Assembly: GCF_047495875.1 (NCBI RefSeq)
Contig: NC_092497.1
Coordinates: 8,268,688-8,332,687 of the forward strand
DNA length: 64,000 nt
From: Pithys albifrons albifrons
Lineage: Eukaryota > Chordata > Aves > Passeriformes > Thamnophilidae
Direction: 5' to 3'
Shown: piece after piece, positions 27,278 to 41,400 of the stretch
Layout of the letters: each line of letters begins with the position of its first letter
Position numbering within the stretch: the first letter of the stretch is position 1
Translations under genes and position numbers: made by a program
The notes under the pieces: generated by a model
Told to the model about the DNA's origin: nothing
What the model saw: the letters and a program-made list of their open reading frames with translations, nothing else
Database searches by the model: none

Positions 27278-27412
27278 ACAGAATCATTTACATTGAAAAG
27301 GATGTTTGAGATCATCAAGTTCAACTGTAAAGCAGCATTGCCAAGGCCACCACTAAACCATGTCCCTAAATGCCACATCTACATGTGCCTTCAGAGATGC
27401 TGACAAGTTGAT
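27278..27412 (-). mobile_element. CR1 LINE 3' fragment
   Basis: The plus strand has ACAGAATCATTTACATTG, GAGATCATCAAGTTCAACTG and CCACTAAACCATGTCCCTAA, the reverse complement of the avian CR1 tail containing the GGTTTAGTGGTGG motif. It is diverged and non-coding. Confidence 0.9.
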
Positions 27413-27974
27413 TCAAGAAGAAAATGGAAGAGAGGAGAGGAGACGAAGAGGTGAGGTGAATGAACAGAGGTACTTTTGAAAAGGATAGACAATGTATAAG
27501 CAAACCAGTGGGAGAGCATCTGGTGCAGCAAGTGCAGCACTTTAAGTAAGAAAAGAGAAATTTAACCGAAACCATTATGGTTCAATATGAACTTCAGCAC
27601 AAGGTCATAAACACTGCATGGATAGAGCCAGGAGGCAAATTTGGTGACAGGGAGCAAGCATGACTTTAGTCTCTGCAGGCACATCAATCTCAAGACATTC
27701 TGGGCACAGAAGAGGCTATGGAGACCCATACTTCTCTCAGTAAAGACAACCTACTCCTTTCAAATTCTGCTCTCTGGGAAACAACTGCTGCTTTAGATGA
27801 CAATTCCTAATACGTATACGTCATCAGTCCCCATCACAAAAAGCCCCTTTATAAAAGGAAATTAAAAACATGTGGATTATCCACATGAAATAATATAATT
27901 TATCCCAAGATTATACTGATCTACTTGCAACCATGGAAGTGATAGTTTTCCTAAGTTATCAGAAGATTAAACAA

Positions 27975-28032
27975 ATGTTAATGGTTCGAATAGATGATCT
28001 TATAGGTCTTTCCCAATCTACATGATTCTATG
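27975..28032 (+). mobile_element. CR1 LINE 3' terminal stub
   Basis: TGGTTCGAATAGATGATCTT, then TAGGTCTTTCCCAATCTACA and the end ATGATTCTATG, match the last 55 or so bases of CR1. It lies 560 bp from the opposite-strand copy at 27.3 kb, so the two form a loose inverted pair. Confidence 0.8.
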
Positions 28033-31000
28033 TCCTGTGAAAAATCCTTTTCCTGTTTCAGCATCAATTTTACATTGGCAACCCAAAGACTGTCACTGAG
28101 TCTTTATTATTTGGGATACAGCTTTATGGAGCTGAATCATATGAATCTTTTACCTAAAAGCTTACTGCACTGAAATTACTGTAGATCTGAGGGAAAATCA
28201 GGAAGTGATAGCTAAATTAAAAGTTCCAAATCACTGTGCTGTATAAGACATTGTTTAATAAGGCCCACTGAGCCTGTTGGACAATTAGTATTACTCCTGT
28301 ATTATTAATGCAGAACAGTATATAATGGCTTATGACCTATAATAACTGGCTGAAGTGTTGGACATAACTTCTCTGAATAACCTCCGTTTACTTTAGGGCT
28401 TCAAACTGTGACCATTAATAATACTGCAAAGTGTTTTTAAAATTTATGGTGGACTAAATTAGTATCCTATTTGAATTATATGAAATTATTAACCTACTAA
28501 TACCTGCAACCCCAAGTAAAGCAAGAGATGTTTTAGATGCTAGTAACTGCTTAAAGAGGCTTAAAGGTCTAATACTTGACCAGATTTCTGTGATAATACA
28601 GGACCTGATATTCCATTTGTCTGTACTTGGGTGATTAACAGCACTTAAAAACAGTGAGGTTGTCATTATTTGGATGCTTTCTGAGTTTTTAAAGCACATT
28701 TAATTACAACCTACAGTCCTCATGTGAAGACAGTGACCTTTGGCTTGCAGATAAGGGAGGTGATTACTGCAACACCTTTTACATCATTCAGTTACCTCTG
28801 GAATACTGAGTTCTGTTTTAAATAATGCAATGGCAGAGGCAATTCAAACAGCAACAGACACCGAGAAGGAGTTACAGAAGCTAATTTATGGTAAATAACA
28901 AAAGCAAGACTATTTGCATTTGTAGTTGCATACAGAGTTGCTCAATAAACAATTAGTTAGAGCCTCTTTGTTTAGTATTTGATAGAAGACAGCTCACACT
29001 GAAGCTTTGCTCAAGTAAGGAGAGTGTCAAATCTTAAAATGACACTTAATCTGAAAGGTGTGCAGACCAAGGAGGGAAAGGGATAATGCAGACAGAATTT
29101 CTTCAGTAATTAACTAGATACCACAATTAAACAAAGAAAACATAAGGGAAAAAAGTCTGTTTCACAACATATTTACTCATTCACCTGTGGAATAATTAGT
29201 AAAATGAATGATGTGACTATTGCAACCTGGAAATTTAAACTTAACATATGGTCCAAAGGAATCATTTATATCTAGAGAGATTTAGAGACAAAAGAGGTTC
29301 TACTCTATTTTCAAATCCAACAATCCATCGCATCACTCAAATGCACCATAGTTAGAAGGACTGCAGGGCATTGTGATATCCAATGAATGTTCATCCTATT
29401 CCCTGAAACTACACAACAGAGAAGACTGTCTAAATAAAGACCTTATTAACCTACCTAACCTACACTCTAAGACAGGAATTGTTGCCAGAGAAGAAGCAAG
29501 TCTCAGCATTGCTGCGTCATTATGAACATCGAAGTACACTACCAACAAAGGGAAACACACCTTGAACATTCTTTCCACTCTGCCTGAGCCTCATATCGCG
29601 ATATCCCTGCTGAGTGTGAGTGGCAAATTTTTAATGTCATTCAGGACTCACTGAATACTGCTAGTATTTGCATTCCTTAAAAAGTAGAAAAACATTAACC
29701 TTTTGTTTTATTGAATTAAAATGCCATGGAAATGCTGATGTAGTCTTCAGAGACTGAAATACTTTTACAAAGAAGAATAGCTGTCATTTATTAGACACAA
29801 AGAACAATTACTTGATAGGATGCTTTCTGACAAAAAGCAGATTGGTATTCTCATCATAGAAAAGGCATTGTAAAAAAACCCAGCACAGACCTCTGAGACT
29901 TGAATAATTTAAAGCTGCATTTGGTGCAATTTGAATTTTTCTTTAGGGAGGCAAAGTTAAATACCTTTAATTTGTTCTAATTATTTCAAATTTGCAAGTT
30001 AATTATGGCTGATCATTAAATAACAAAAAGGACTATCGTCTCCATAGAGTTTTACCTCCTACCCTCTGCATTACTTAAGCTAGATTTTAGTATGCATGAA
30101 TTAACTTTCTAAATAATCACACGGTTTGACTAAATGGCTCAGTAAAATGAGCTCTGATCCTCAGAATAAGCATTAATGGACATTAGAAAGGCTATTGGGA
30201 CCCATGTTACTTACATTATAAGTATTTTTAATGGGGTCTTATTTACTAATCTTTATGTACTGTTCAAGTTAGGGCACCATATAGATACATTATTCTGCTT
30301 TAATAGAGGAAAGTCAGATCTTCAGGATACTAAAATAAATGTCCACTTAGAGCCAACAAAACTCATTTTTAAACTAATGCAAGAAAACTCTGATAGAATA
30401 TAACTTGTTTTAGTTGCTAGTCCTGATGAATCAATCCAACATAATGGCAGCCTTGGTCTGCAAATGGAGTTTTGCAGATCTATGGGATTGCTAAGCAACC
30501 TAAGCAGCTCAGGCTCTCACCAGAGTCCCGTTTACTATCAGCATGTGTGTGCCCACGAGCTTTCGTCTCCTCCCTGCTCCACATCCAGCAGTCATCTGAT
30601 GGGATCCTGGTCTTGATCCCAGATTTGGATGCTTCACCTTTCACTGAACTCTGCTCTTTCCACACATTTTTCAGTGCAGAGCAGTGGCATTCAGAGAACA
30701 AGATTACATTACACCCACTCAGAAACCCAAAACGTGAGGCAATTCATGCCTCCAGTACGTATGTTCAACAGATGGCTGCCTTAATGGTACCCTACTGCAC
30801 TCTGCTGAGGCAAGGGCTTGCGAGTTTAACCATTATCAAACTAACAGATTGCCGTGGTAGGTTAGCTCCAAAAGCAAACATGTTGGAATGTTATTTTCCT
30901 GTTCCGTAAATTCTGTTTTAAAAATAAAATAATTAACAGTTCATGTGTGCAATCTGCTGCAATTATATCAGGCCAAGAATGCATAACACTTAATGATGCA

Positions 31001-32017
31001 AAACTGGTGATAAGTAGACAACCCAAGCAATACGTTTTTGTAGCTGGAACCTGAATTGCCATTTCAGATGCAGTTTGACAAACAGGCTGAAAATTGCTTC
31101 CTCCCTTGCCACTTTGGCTGGGAGTGTTTTCAGCCAGATCAGCTTCCAGAGTCAGCTCAGTATAGAGCAGCAGCATTTCAAGCACTGGGACAAAGGATAA
31201 AGCGTCAATGTGTCACAGGTTCTTCTTTTCAGCAGAGGTCCAAATTTAGATCAGTTTACATCAAGTTATCAAACCGCACTTTCACAAACTACCCATTCCA
31301 AAGTGGGGCTTTTTGGGAAGCCAGTTGTCTGCACGGCAAACAGAAAAATATTTGCAGAGAGAAAAGAAGCACAATAGACTTTGGATGAGTGGATCTGAAA
31401 ACAAATGGCAGTGGTCCACTGAACAACAACAACGTTTTCAGTCCTCTCAAGTGGAGCTGAGGAGAAACATGTCAGAATGGATGAGCCAGCAGAGCAGCAC
31501 AAGGGAAAGAAGAGGGAGATTGTTCTACTCGTTACGGCTTTGTGTAGGGGGTACAAATCTACAGGATGGCTGAGTAGAGCTGGAAGGAACGTAAGGGGTG
31601 CAGGTGAGGAGGAGAAGCACAGTGTGACATCCAGGACAATAACTCATCCCTGAACACCATCATCCTTCATTCCTCACCACAAAACCAATCAGCTCACATC
31701 AGCTGATCAACAACCTTTAAAACACACTCATTAAAATCTAAAGCCTATCAACTCGAAACATAGAGTGCTAGGAAAAAAATATCTAGGCTTGACATTTTTT
31801 ACTCCCTTTAGGAAGCAGGAAACAATCCTATTCTAATATGGACCTTGAAGACCATATTCAAGCCTAGAGTGAGATTTCATGGGCCAATTATGAAACCTGG
31901 CATTTTGAGGCTTATGTTAGATGCATCAGCATGTTAATGGCACTGCTGGGATCCAGTGCATGTTAATAAGAAACAGCTGCTTTCATTTCTAGACAGCGTG
32001 TTCATTTAAAGCTTTGA

Positions 32018-32420
32018 GATCACAGAATGAAAGAACAATTTTGGTTAAAGGGACCTTTTAAAGGTCACCTGGTCCAAACATCCCTGCAATGAACAGAGAC
32101 ATCTTCAACTACAACAGGTTGCTCAGAACTCATGTGAAGTGACCTTGCACATTTCCAGAGATGGGGCATGTACCACCTCTCTGAGCAACCTGTACCAGTG
32201 CTTCACCACACTCTTGGAGAAAAATTTCTACATATCTAATTTAAATCTCTCCTTTTAGTTGAGAAGTATGATCCTGTTGCTATAAGCCCTATTAAAAAGT
32301 CTGTCCCTATCTTTCTTAAAAGATTCCTTTAAGTGCTGAAAAGCCACAATCAGGTCTCACCAAGGCCTTCTCTCCTCCAGGCTAAAGAACACCAACTGCC
32401 TTCAGGACCATGTCTATATC
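32018..32420 (-). mobile_element. CR1 LINE 3' fragment, about 400 bp
   Basis: Starting at CACAGAATGAAAGAACAATT, the plus strand follows the reverse complement of CR1 through GGGACCTTTTAAAGGTCACC, a CTTCAACTACAACAGGTTGC block, GAGCAACCTGTACCAGTGC and CTCTCCTCCAGGCTAAAGAAC. It is moderately diverged, its frames are broken, and it is inserted in gene sense. Confidence 0.93.
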
Positions 32421-32983
32421 TTTTCTCACATATTTCTTAGGCAGGAGGCAGGAGGGCAGGGAAAGGTAGGGAAACACTTCAACAGCCAGAGTTCTGGAAC
32501 TGAAATATAAATATTATCAAATCTGCCCATAATAAAAAGATTTTTCGTCACAGAACATATTCAGTGATTGCCTACAATCTACATGTGATTATGCAGATCA
32601 TGTACTGCCAGAGAGTGATGCAGAGATTTAATCTCTTACAGCACCCTTCAGGCTCAATGCCCTCAAATCCAGTAATGTCTATGGCTGCATCAAGTTTCTC
32701 TGTTGTTTTGGTTTTTTTTTTCCCCAGTTGAACAGTCTCTCTTGGACTTACTGTATTTGGTTTACTTTTCTCTCACTTTAGAGTGATATCAGTAAACTAA
32801 AAACTTTTCCATATCTCACTCAAGTTGTACAAGGGTACAGCAATCCATAGCACAGCTTCTCCAGACCACTCTTTCAGAGACCATTCCCTCAGTGACTACC
32901 GCTCAGATATTTAATTCCGCCAGAAAGAACTGAGGCCACATATGCTCTTAATTAGCAATGACCTATTAGATCATACCAGCCAT

Positions 32984-33054
32984 AGGTGAAACCCTGGCCC
33001 CATTGAATCAATCAGAATACTGTCTTTATCTTCAATGAAGTCAGGGTTTCACTT
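32984..33054. repeat. Palindromic MITE-like repeat
   Basis: Two 24-base arms (32984-33007 and 33031-33054) are inverted copies matching at 20 of 24 positions around a 23-base loop. Both arms contain GTGAAACCCTG on their own strand. The wording GGTGAAACCCTGGCCCCATT is one I recognise from dispersed amniote repeats. It is probably a small non-autonomous element. Confidence 0.6.
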
Positions 33055-36000
33055 AATATACACAGTTAGAGGTCCACTTGTAGCAAGCACTAAGCTAAAT
33101 TTAACCTAGAATTATATTCATGCCTTCCCTTTGAAGCCTTGTCCTTCCTCTGGTTTTAAGTTCACTGTGTTTCAACTCCCTACCAGCACCTTTCCCACAT
33201 ATCTGAGTTTCTCTAATAAACAGTGAAATGAGCTATGATTACTTTTTCTCTCTTCTCTTCTGCATTCAAAGAAAATTCCAGCATAAAGGTTTCCAGACAG
33301 TCATAGAGAAATGGCCACAGGAAACAGACTGGCCAAGCTTTAGCAGCACGAAATGCTGTGATTGTGTGTTTGGCCTTTCTCATAGAGCAGAGCAGAGCAG
33401 CTGTCGTTCCAGCAAGCCCTGCTGTCAGCCTTCACAAAAAGAAGTCATGTAAATGTCAAGTCATAGGTATAAAAACAATCCTTCAAAACAGTGTCTGTAT
33501 ATCTGAAAAGCCTGCCTGGCTGTCACCAGCAAAAGTACCACACGGAATGATCCAAAGGCCTGTTTAGGACAAAGTTTTTGAACTAAATCCAAACTTCTTC
33601 AGTACATCAAGCTGCGTCACTCTCTCCTTCAGAAGGAGAATCACATGCTCTGCAGCACAGTGAGTGCCTCTCTTAGAGCCTTATCCAGCATCACTGGTGT
33701 TTGGCTGAGAGCCAGTCCCATTCACAAGATACCCATCATGCCCCAGATTGGAATGCAATTTGGTTGTGATAAAGGCATAGAAGAAGAAGAACAATCTCTT
33801 CTCAGCTTGGCTCACCCAGAACAAAAGGCTGCACAGTAGATGGGCTGCACTGCAAAACAGGCTGTGGCTGCGATCGGTCTGAGTGCACAGGTAACCATGT
33901 CATGTTTTCCTTTGCTCACACTATCAGTACATAAGCACTCTGTCCTCTGCAGAAGTTTCCAGACAGGCTGATAGGTGTTGATAACAGGAGCTTACAGTAA
34001 ACGAGCAGCAATTGCAAAAACCCTTTTTCTGATCATGGATCACATCATGGAGCAATCATTTCCTAAGGATAAGTGACAACGTAGCAGAGGAGGGACACAG
34101 CAAGAATTGGAAAGCAGATACTCACAGGGTTTCCAATATGCCCTCCTAATAAGATATTTTGAAGAAATCCCTAATTAGAGTAACATATATTTAAGATTAC
34201 ACTCTTCTGTGCAGGTGTTATGAAGAGAATACACATGCACAGAAAATGTGCAGTTTTGGAGGATCAGAACAGTTAAAGACACAACATCTACAGTTGCTTC
34301 TGTTCATTGGCAAAGTTATACCTGAGAGACACCAACTCAGGATACCAGTGGGATAAATTATCATTCCTGGTTTCTCAGTGAGGAAATGAAGAAACAAAGT
34401 TTCAAACTCTCACATCAATAGCAATCAAAGTTAAAAACCACTAACCTGGGCAAATACACATACCGCTAAGGATTCTGACGTGAGTTTCTGGGCCACTGAC
34501 AGCTCCCCCAGTATCAGGGAACATGTTGCAGGGAAAGCCTTCCATAAATGCATCAAATTCCGTAATACACATAAACAGAGTTTTTGTATTGTCTAGTCTT
34601 CTGAGGCTGCTGTCCTGGAATCTGATTTCTCTTTTTAGTAGCCACGACCACTGAAACCAACATGGGAGCAACCCTTACAGGACTCACCTTCTTCTATGAA
34701 ATTTCTGTCCTCTTATTCTAATCTCCTCTATCTGTATTCCATGATGACCGAATCAAGTATGCTAAGCACAGGTTACTACAGGATTTAGGGTTATAGATCT
34801 GTTAGTGTCAAAGTCTTACAAATTTTGGGACAAGGGAATCTGGAGACTGCAATGCTTTTCTTATTCCAAAAAGTCTTCAATGACACAGACTTCTCAGTCA
34901 CAGACAAACCTGACATGGGTTTGATTTTTGTCTTATAATAATAAAAACAATCACATTAGAATTTTGCCAGTTCTGTAACTACAAACGTGCATGAGGTCCT
35001 AAATACTGTCATACTACACCATCTTTAAAGTGGTGTCCATATGCTGTCCCAGGTCTGATGGAAACACCTCTCCTGATGTACCTTCACACTTCATCAGCCT
35101 TTTTTCCATGATTAAATCACATCTGTGGGACATGGTCAGCCTATGATTAAAGAGTATATTAATGATTTACCACTACACTAGTATTCATCTATATTATATT
35201 GCTTAGTAAAATGAAAATACTGAGATTGTTTATTGATCTGCTTTAAAAAAAGATCCTCTAGCCCAAAGAGAAGTAAATAGAGAAGTGAGACTTTGGACTT
35301 TACTCAGATTAGTGGATTATCATGCCCAACAGATGCAGATTTGACAGTGCTATTTTTGGTACAGATTTAAAATATCAATTCTACCCACTTCACTTGCCTT
35401 AAATCCACTGAGGTTACACATTTCACAGAGCATGTTTGATGACTAGTGACTGAAAAATCAGGTATTTATTGCAAGTGCAATATAGACATAGATGGCATAC
35501 AACTATAAAAACCATGGCCTGAGCCCCACAGAAAAACCCAACACACTAAAGATTTCCTTTCAGTGCATATATTTTATGTGAATTTGACAGCACCACCAAA
35601 TATTGACTCAACCAGGATGTTTACAGAATAGATTTAACACATTTTTGCACTCATATTTGGAAAATATTCAGATATAATATAATTGAAATCACACAGAAAT
35701 CATTGCCTCACTAAGAAGTACATATCACTGAGCTATGTAGTGGCATGCTTTGTTGTCCAGTATCAAGGAAAGAACAAAGGGAAGAGATCCTGGCACGAGG
35801 CTGCAGTGAAGCTGTGGGCTCTGGGCTGCCAGTTCCCAGCCACTGGAAACCCTTTTGGTCCAAATATAAGTGATTCTTAGAGCTACTACTATTGATTTTT
35901 GGACTTGCGAGTCTACCTTTGCATAGATTTATTATAACTTGGTGAAAATGTTCATCCAGAGCAGATGCCACCAGTGTCACTCTGACACTGTGACATGGGT

Positions 36001-36899
36001 TCAGAGGTTTGTATTATTTGTGTTGCCAAACCATCTCAGCTCTACTGAGTCCACAGCTGGTATATAAATTTAGCCCATCTCTCAGAGCCATGATTTACAC
36101 AAAAACAATGCAAGATGTAAATGAAGATTAAGGGAACACAGAGTTAAAAAGAAGAAAAGGATTAACTATGCATCGATCAAACTGAAGGTCATGTAGTTAG
36201 TTACATGAAGAGGTGAAGCCTGGTATTATCGACAGAAGACTGAAGACACTTGGACATTGTTTTATTTCAAACTCTTGCCTGTGCTAGAAACTATATGAAA
36301 CTCTTCTACAAAGAAGAGTTGATGACTTATCAGTGCAGCTGAATCATAATACTTTTCTCTCTAGGTCAGCAGTGATATTGTTTCAATATGATTTAGACTT
36401 TAGGTGGATTTACCAGGCAGAGATCATCCTTGTGGTCACTGCAAAGAGACATATTAGTCTGAACTCACCAAATTAAGATTGAAGGGAAGAAGGGGAAAAG
36501 GCACTCAAATTCTGAAAAAGTTCAGGGGAAAAAAAATTAAAAAATGCTTGAAGAGTTAAAATGTAAACCACAAAAGACATTGCCAGAACAGACAGATGGA
36601 GGCAGAACTAACCATGACATGACTCAGTGGTTACAAAAGACAGAATTAGGGAATGTGGTAAGAGCACATGGCTGAAAGTTCATCCAACATCCAACAAAAC
36701 TTTGCCACATAACTGCAGGAGTAAAGAAGAGGTGTTGGCAGAGAAAAGAGTGTTAAGAAATACCTTCATGACTTTTAACAGACTGATACAGCAGACAACT
36801 GGCCCCTGCAGGGGAGTTTCAGAGAAGTGAGGGTGACAAGACAGGAATAAACAGCCAAGATACCCACTTGGAAAACTTATTTTGGAAGAGGTGAATGAC

Positions 36900-37350
36900 T
36901 ATTGAGCAGTGACAGAAGACTTTAGAGCAGCCAAGAGCCAAGACAAAGGACTAGACCAAAGGGTGCTGTTTTAACAGTTGACACACTGAAAGGATCTTTT
37001 GGCTGCAACAGAGAGGGAAGCTGCAATAGCTGTCAGCAGCCGAGATGCATACAGAGAAGAGTGACCCCGAGGTGAGGAGTCTGATTGGCAGGGAGGATGT
37101 GGCGTTATCAAAATCAGAAGTGAAGAGAGATTCAGAAGCAAAAGTAAGGAGCTCTGGTTTGGCCAGATTAGGAATGATCTGAAGGCAAAACAACTGGGAT
37201 TATGTGTCAGGGAGGCAGTCAGATATGCAAGACTAGACGGAACAGAGCAGAGGGTTTAAAAGTTATTGGCAGAGAGATGATAGCCAAATCCGTGTAACAG
37301 GATGTTGTCATACAGTGGGTACAGAAATATCCAGGCAAATCAAGGAGTGA
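36900..37350 (+). repeat. Possible ancient dispersed repeat, family unassigned
   Basis: The purine-rich prose-like stretch, including GGAGGCAGTCAGATATGCAAG, resembles an old LINE-type family common in mammals in which GGCAGTTGGATATGCAAGTC is typical. I cannot name the family with confidence, and no frame is open. A repeat search would decide. Confidence 0.3.
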
Positions 37351-38454
37351 CTAAATCCCTTCCCTGACACCTCACAGAGGTTCCTACCAAGTTTCAAATG
37401 AAATTATCTAAAATAGTGCTGCAAAAACATGCATAAAAAACCTGTCTCTCCATAAAATCTAAAGATCATACTGTTTCTAAAACTAGGGCAACCACTAAAT
37501 GAAAGTTAACCTGAACAATAACTTTAGCTAAACTTCAGGTCACATGCATTTAATATAATGAGATGAGGAATATGAAAAGGCCATTCATAATGGAATTCAT
37601 CGAGTTAGGAATGCCATGCTTAGCTGCCTTATAACATATAATTAATGATCCTATAAAAATCCAGCAGTACGAACTCTCCCGGCTGCCCGCAGAACTGTTC
37701 TTTATGCTGGGTAGGGCAAGCAAGCATCTGCTTCCACAAGTACTGCCCTTTGAGAAGCTGAAAAGGCTTTTTTCCCTTGCTCCATCAGGGACCACACTGC
37801 CATTTCCATGACACACTGAGCTTTGAACCATTACCCAAATCAGACTATAGCATTTGGCAACCCAGTACACATCTGTCACGATAGACTGGTTACTGGTCAA
37901 ATGTTAAAGAAAAAGTCATTAACTCATTTCCATTGCTTCTAATACCCCACCTTCCTCTAGATTATTTATAATCTCCACTAAACCTACCCTCTGTTTATAG
38001 TCTTCTAACACTATAGAGAAATATATGCTGTCTGGAGATCTGTCTCGTCTTATACCACTCCCAACCGTTTGGTACAACAAAAGACATTCTCTCTCCATCA
38101 AAAGGCCTGATCCCTCCTGAAGCCTTGATGCTTGCATTCAAGGTTAAAGGATTAAGGCCTGAAGCACCGAGTACCAGAGGAAATGAAGCCAAATATCAAA
38201 AGAAACACAAAAATCAATCCTGTTCACCGCAGGAGCAACGTGAAGAACAAATCAGCTGGGCTGAATCTGAAATTTTCTCTGCGTGGCTCCCAAAAATTAG
38301 CACTGTTATAAATATAATGGGTAGTTCTGCAAAGACTTAGCACCCATGCAAAGCCACAGAGTTCAACTCAATACACCAGTATGGTCAGGGAAGTTTTATG
38401 TCAGAATAATTCAGTGGCAAATACACAAAGTCCACTTCAGAGAAAGAGAGAGCT

Positions 38455-38474
38455 GGAGCATGAGCATGAGCATG
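38455..38474. repeat. GAGCAT short tandem repeat
   Basis: Three consecutive GAGCAT units. This is a simple repeat. Confidence 0.85.
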
Positions 38475-41400
38475 TGTGCTGTTATCTTTACATGTAGCCT
38501 GCACATCTGCAAGTGGCAGAACCTAACATTTACTGAAGTTTGCCTTTTGCTTCAATTCTCTGTGTGCTGAAGAGCAGCCAAGGTCACCAGAGGGGTGGGG
38601 GACTGGGTTTTAGCTTTGTGCAGCTGTGATCATGGCCAGAACAGCAGGGTACAGAAGATTTCTTGCTTAACTTTGCAATACCAATAGCTTTTGTTCTTAG
38701 TCCTGCCCCATCAGTTCTGATCTAAGCTTTCATATGGCATCAAAGTTGTGCAGGTGGGTGTAGAATTTTGTGATTTAAAAATACCTTTCAGAACATTTTC
38801 CTTAACTTTTCCAACTCATAAATTTCTGGAACATGTGAATCTCTAGATTAAACATAATTTTCTCTTCATCCAAGATTACATATAAAAATAAAAAGTAAAA
38901 AAATGGTATGTCTGAAAAAGTAATTCACTCCAATTTATAAAAATAGTATTCAGGTTTTCAAAATTCAATTCAGGCAGTAAACTAATAGTGTCTACATTTT
39001 CCCATAAAGGAGGCATCTGCAAATGACTTGCAAAAATGTCTCTCACTGTCTGCAAGTGTTGGCAAGGAACAAATTCCTTCAGGAGATGCATGCATTTTAA
39101 ATATTTCAACCCAAAATAAAAAATCTCCAAGCATTTCCATTTTTTATGTGTGCTATTACAGAACTATACCCATGCAGGAAGACTGGCAGGAAATGCAAGC
39201 TTTGTGAAAATACCAAAGTGCTTGAGTGTTAACAAGCCTGTTTTTACCAACTGCACTCCTATGCTTAGCAGTGTTTCTAACACCTGAGTTTTTGGGCTTT
39301 TGGAAGATTTCACCCACAGGTTGGCTGCATCTGCCTACAGAAACTACTTACAGTGACTCCTGCTTAGATCTTATTCCTCCAGTCTCTCGCAGGCTTCCTG
39401 CTCAAGGTTACTTTGGACTGCAATGGAAATGATGTAATACTGCTGTGTGCAGCAGACGTGATCATGAGAACAGAATCAGCATAATTCAGGTAAATGTTAG
39501 ACAGGCAGCTTGAAATCACTGTCACAGTTGAAAGTAAACCTGAAAATTAGATTACTGAAGGAACCAGGTCAGCAGAAATGAACTCCTCTCTCCCTGGTCT
39601 GATAAGAATCGCTGCCTACCTTAACAAAAAAAACAATTAAATGCTTGCATAGATATATGTAAAAAATTGCCACCCTCCCGCCCCCCCATTCAGCAGTAAG
39701 CTTTTAGTAACCACATCAGAACAAAAGCCTTCACCCTGGGCAAGAAAACCTACTACCTTCAGAGACTGCACGTGGCACTAATGAAGCAAAAATGTGTGTC
39801 TGACTCTGACTGTACTCTCCCGTACGTCACAGCAGACTCCGGCAGCCATCTGTTGGAAGGATACTGTGCCTATATATAGTCAGACAACACCATGAGAGAA
39901 AGAAAAACTCATATCTGCACCTAATTCAGCGTGTGCACTATTGGCAGATCTGCAAGCACTTTTTTTTTACTGGCCAAACAAGCATTTGCTCCACAAATAT
40001 CCAATCTAAAAATGATACAAACTTCAATGTAAAATTATCTGGAACAAGAAAGTAACTTGGGTGTTAAAAGGAGCACTAACAAGTGGGTAAGCAGCTTCCA
40101 GATACACAGATTTTATGGGCCATTTGCAAGCACAGTTGATTTCATCCCAATTTAATGTGCCAGTCTGCCAAAACAGCAAATAGATGAAAAAAAATCCCAA
40201 CAAACTGCATGCAGTACATTCCTAAAAGTTGGCCAAGTCCTATATAGATGCCCCTCAAGAGACCAAGGACAACTCATAGATGACCTGGAGCCCAGGAGGT
40301 CTTGGCCAAGGAGCCAGCTCTGGTGATGGTTCCTCCTCCAGAGGCTCAGGACAAGAGAAACAGGAGGTCACACACACCAAGATGAAGAACTGACAAGAAA
40401 ACTCCAAACAGGAAACCAAACGGGTGCTACTATTATTTTTAAAAATCTGTTCTCAAAATGGGAGTAATGGGGCCAGCATAAGTCAGGTCAGAGGTGGCAA
40501 TGCCATTGGATTACACGTGATTTTTATTTTATTTTTAAATTAGTTGGAGAGGGGGGAATTGTGTGAACAAACCTGGATATGCCTGGATCAGTAGGGGGAG
40601 CTGCGAGTCTGTTTCTCTGCAGGTCTGTTTAATTGCATTGAATATTTGAACAAAAGCATGTAAACGTGCTTGCACATCACCACAGAAAGATGCCTGCATG
40701 TCTAACAAGCCTCAGAAAAAAGAGAGTTCATAACAAAGCATTAAACAAGGAGCAACAGATAATTGTCACCCTCCTCACTAGATAATAAAAATAGTTACAC
40801 CATAAACTTAAAAACCTTTTGAAAGACCCCTGACAGCATTCCCTCCTGGAACTATCACCATAGCAATGAGCATCCAAGTAGAGGGGAAGTACTGCTGAAT
40901 TCTGTGTTTGATATTCCCAACTAACTAAAAATACAAACTGGAAAAAAATACACACGGGTGATATAGAATGAAGCACATAAACATAAAGAGCCTTCAATGA
41001 AATTAAAAGTGGCAAATTCTACCTGCAAATCTTTAATGCACCAGGAAAGAAAACCTTTCACCGGGTAGCACACATTGAAAGAATGCCTGCAGATAACTGT
41101 AAACACATTCAATAGCTCCTCTATTCAACAATTCCTATTTATAACACTTTGCACAGGTCTGTGTGTAGAGGCTCAGTGGCAGAATCGTGTGAAATCTGAG
41201 GCAAAGATGTGTGTTACAGAGAAGACAGTAAAAAGCCATACTGGCAGAGCCATATAGGAAACCTAAGACTCAAAAAAGCAAGGTATCTTGTATGCTAAGG
41301 TTTAGGCACACAGCAGAGCTCTGGGGAGGGGTGCTTGCAAAGTAGAAAACCATGTCTTCTCTAGCCAGTACCATTAAACAGGTTTTATTTCCATGCTATT

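Noticed and set aside
30472..30909. 145-codon plus-strand open frame as a gene
   Set aside because: No family similarity, no paired splice sites, and composition like intron. Kept only as a low-interest observation.
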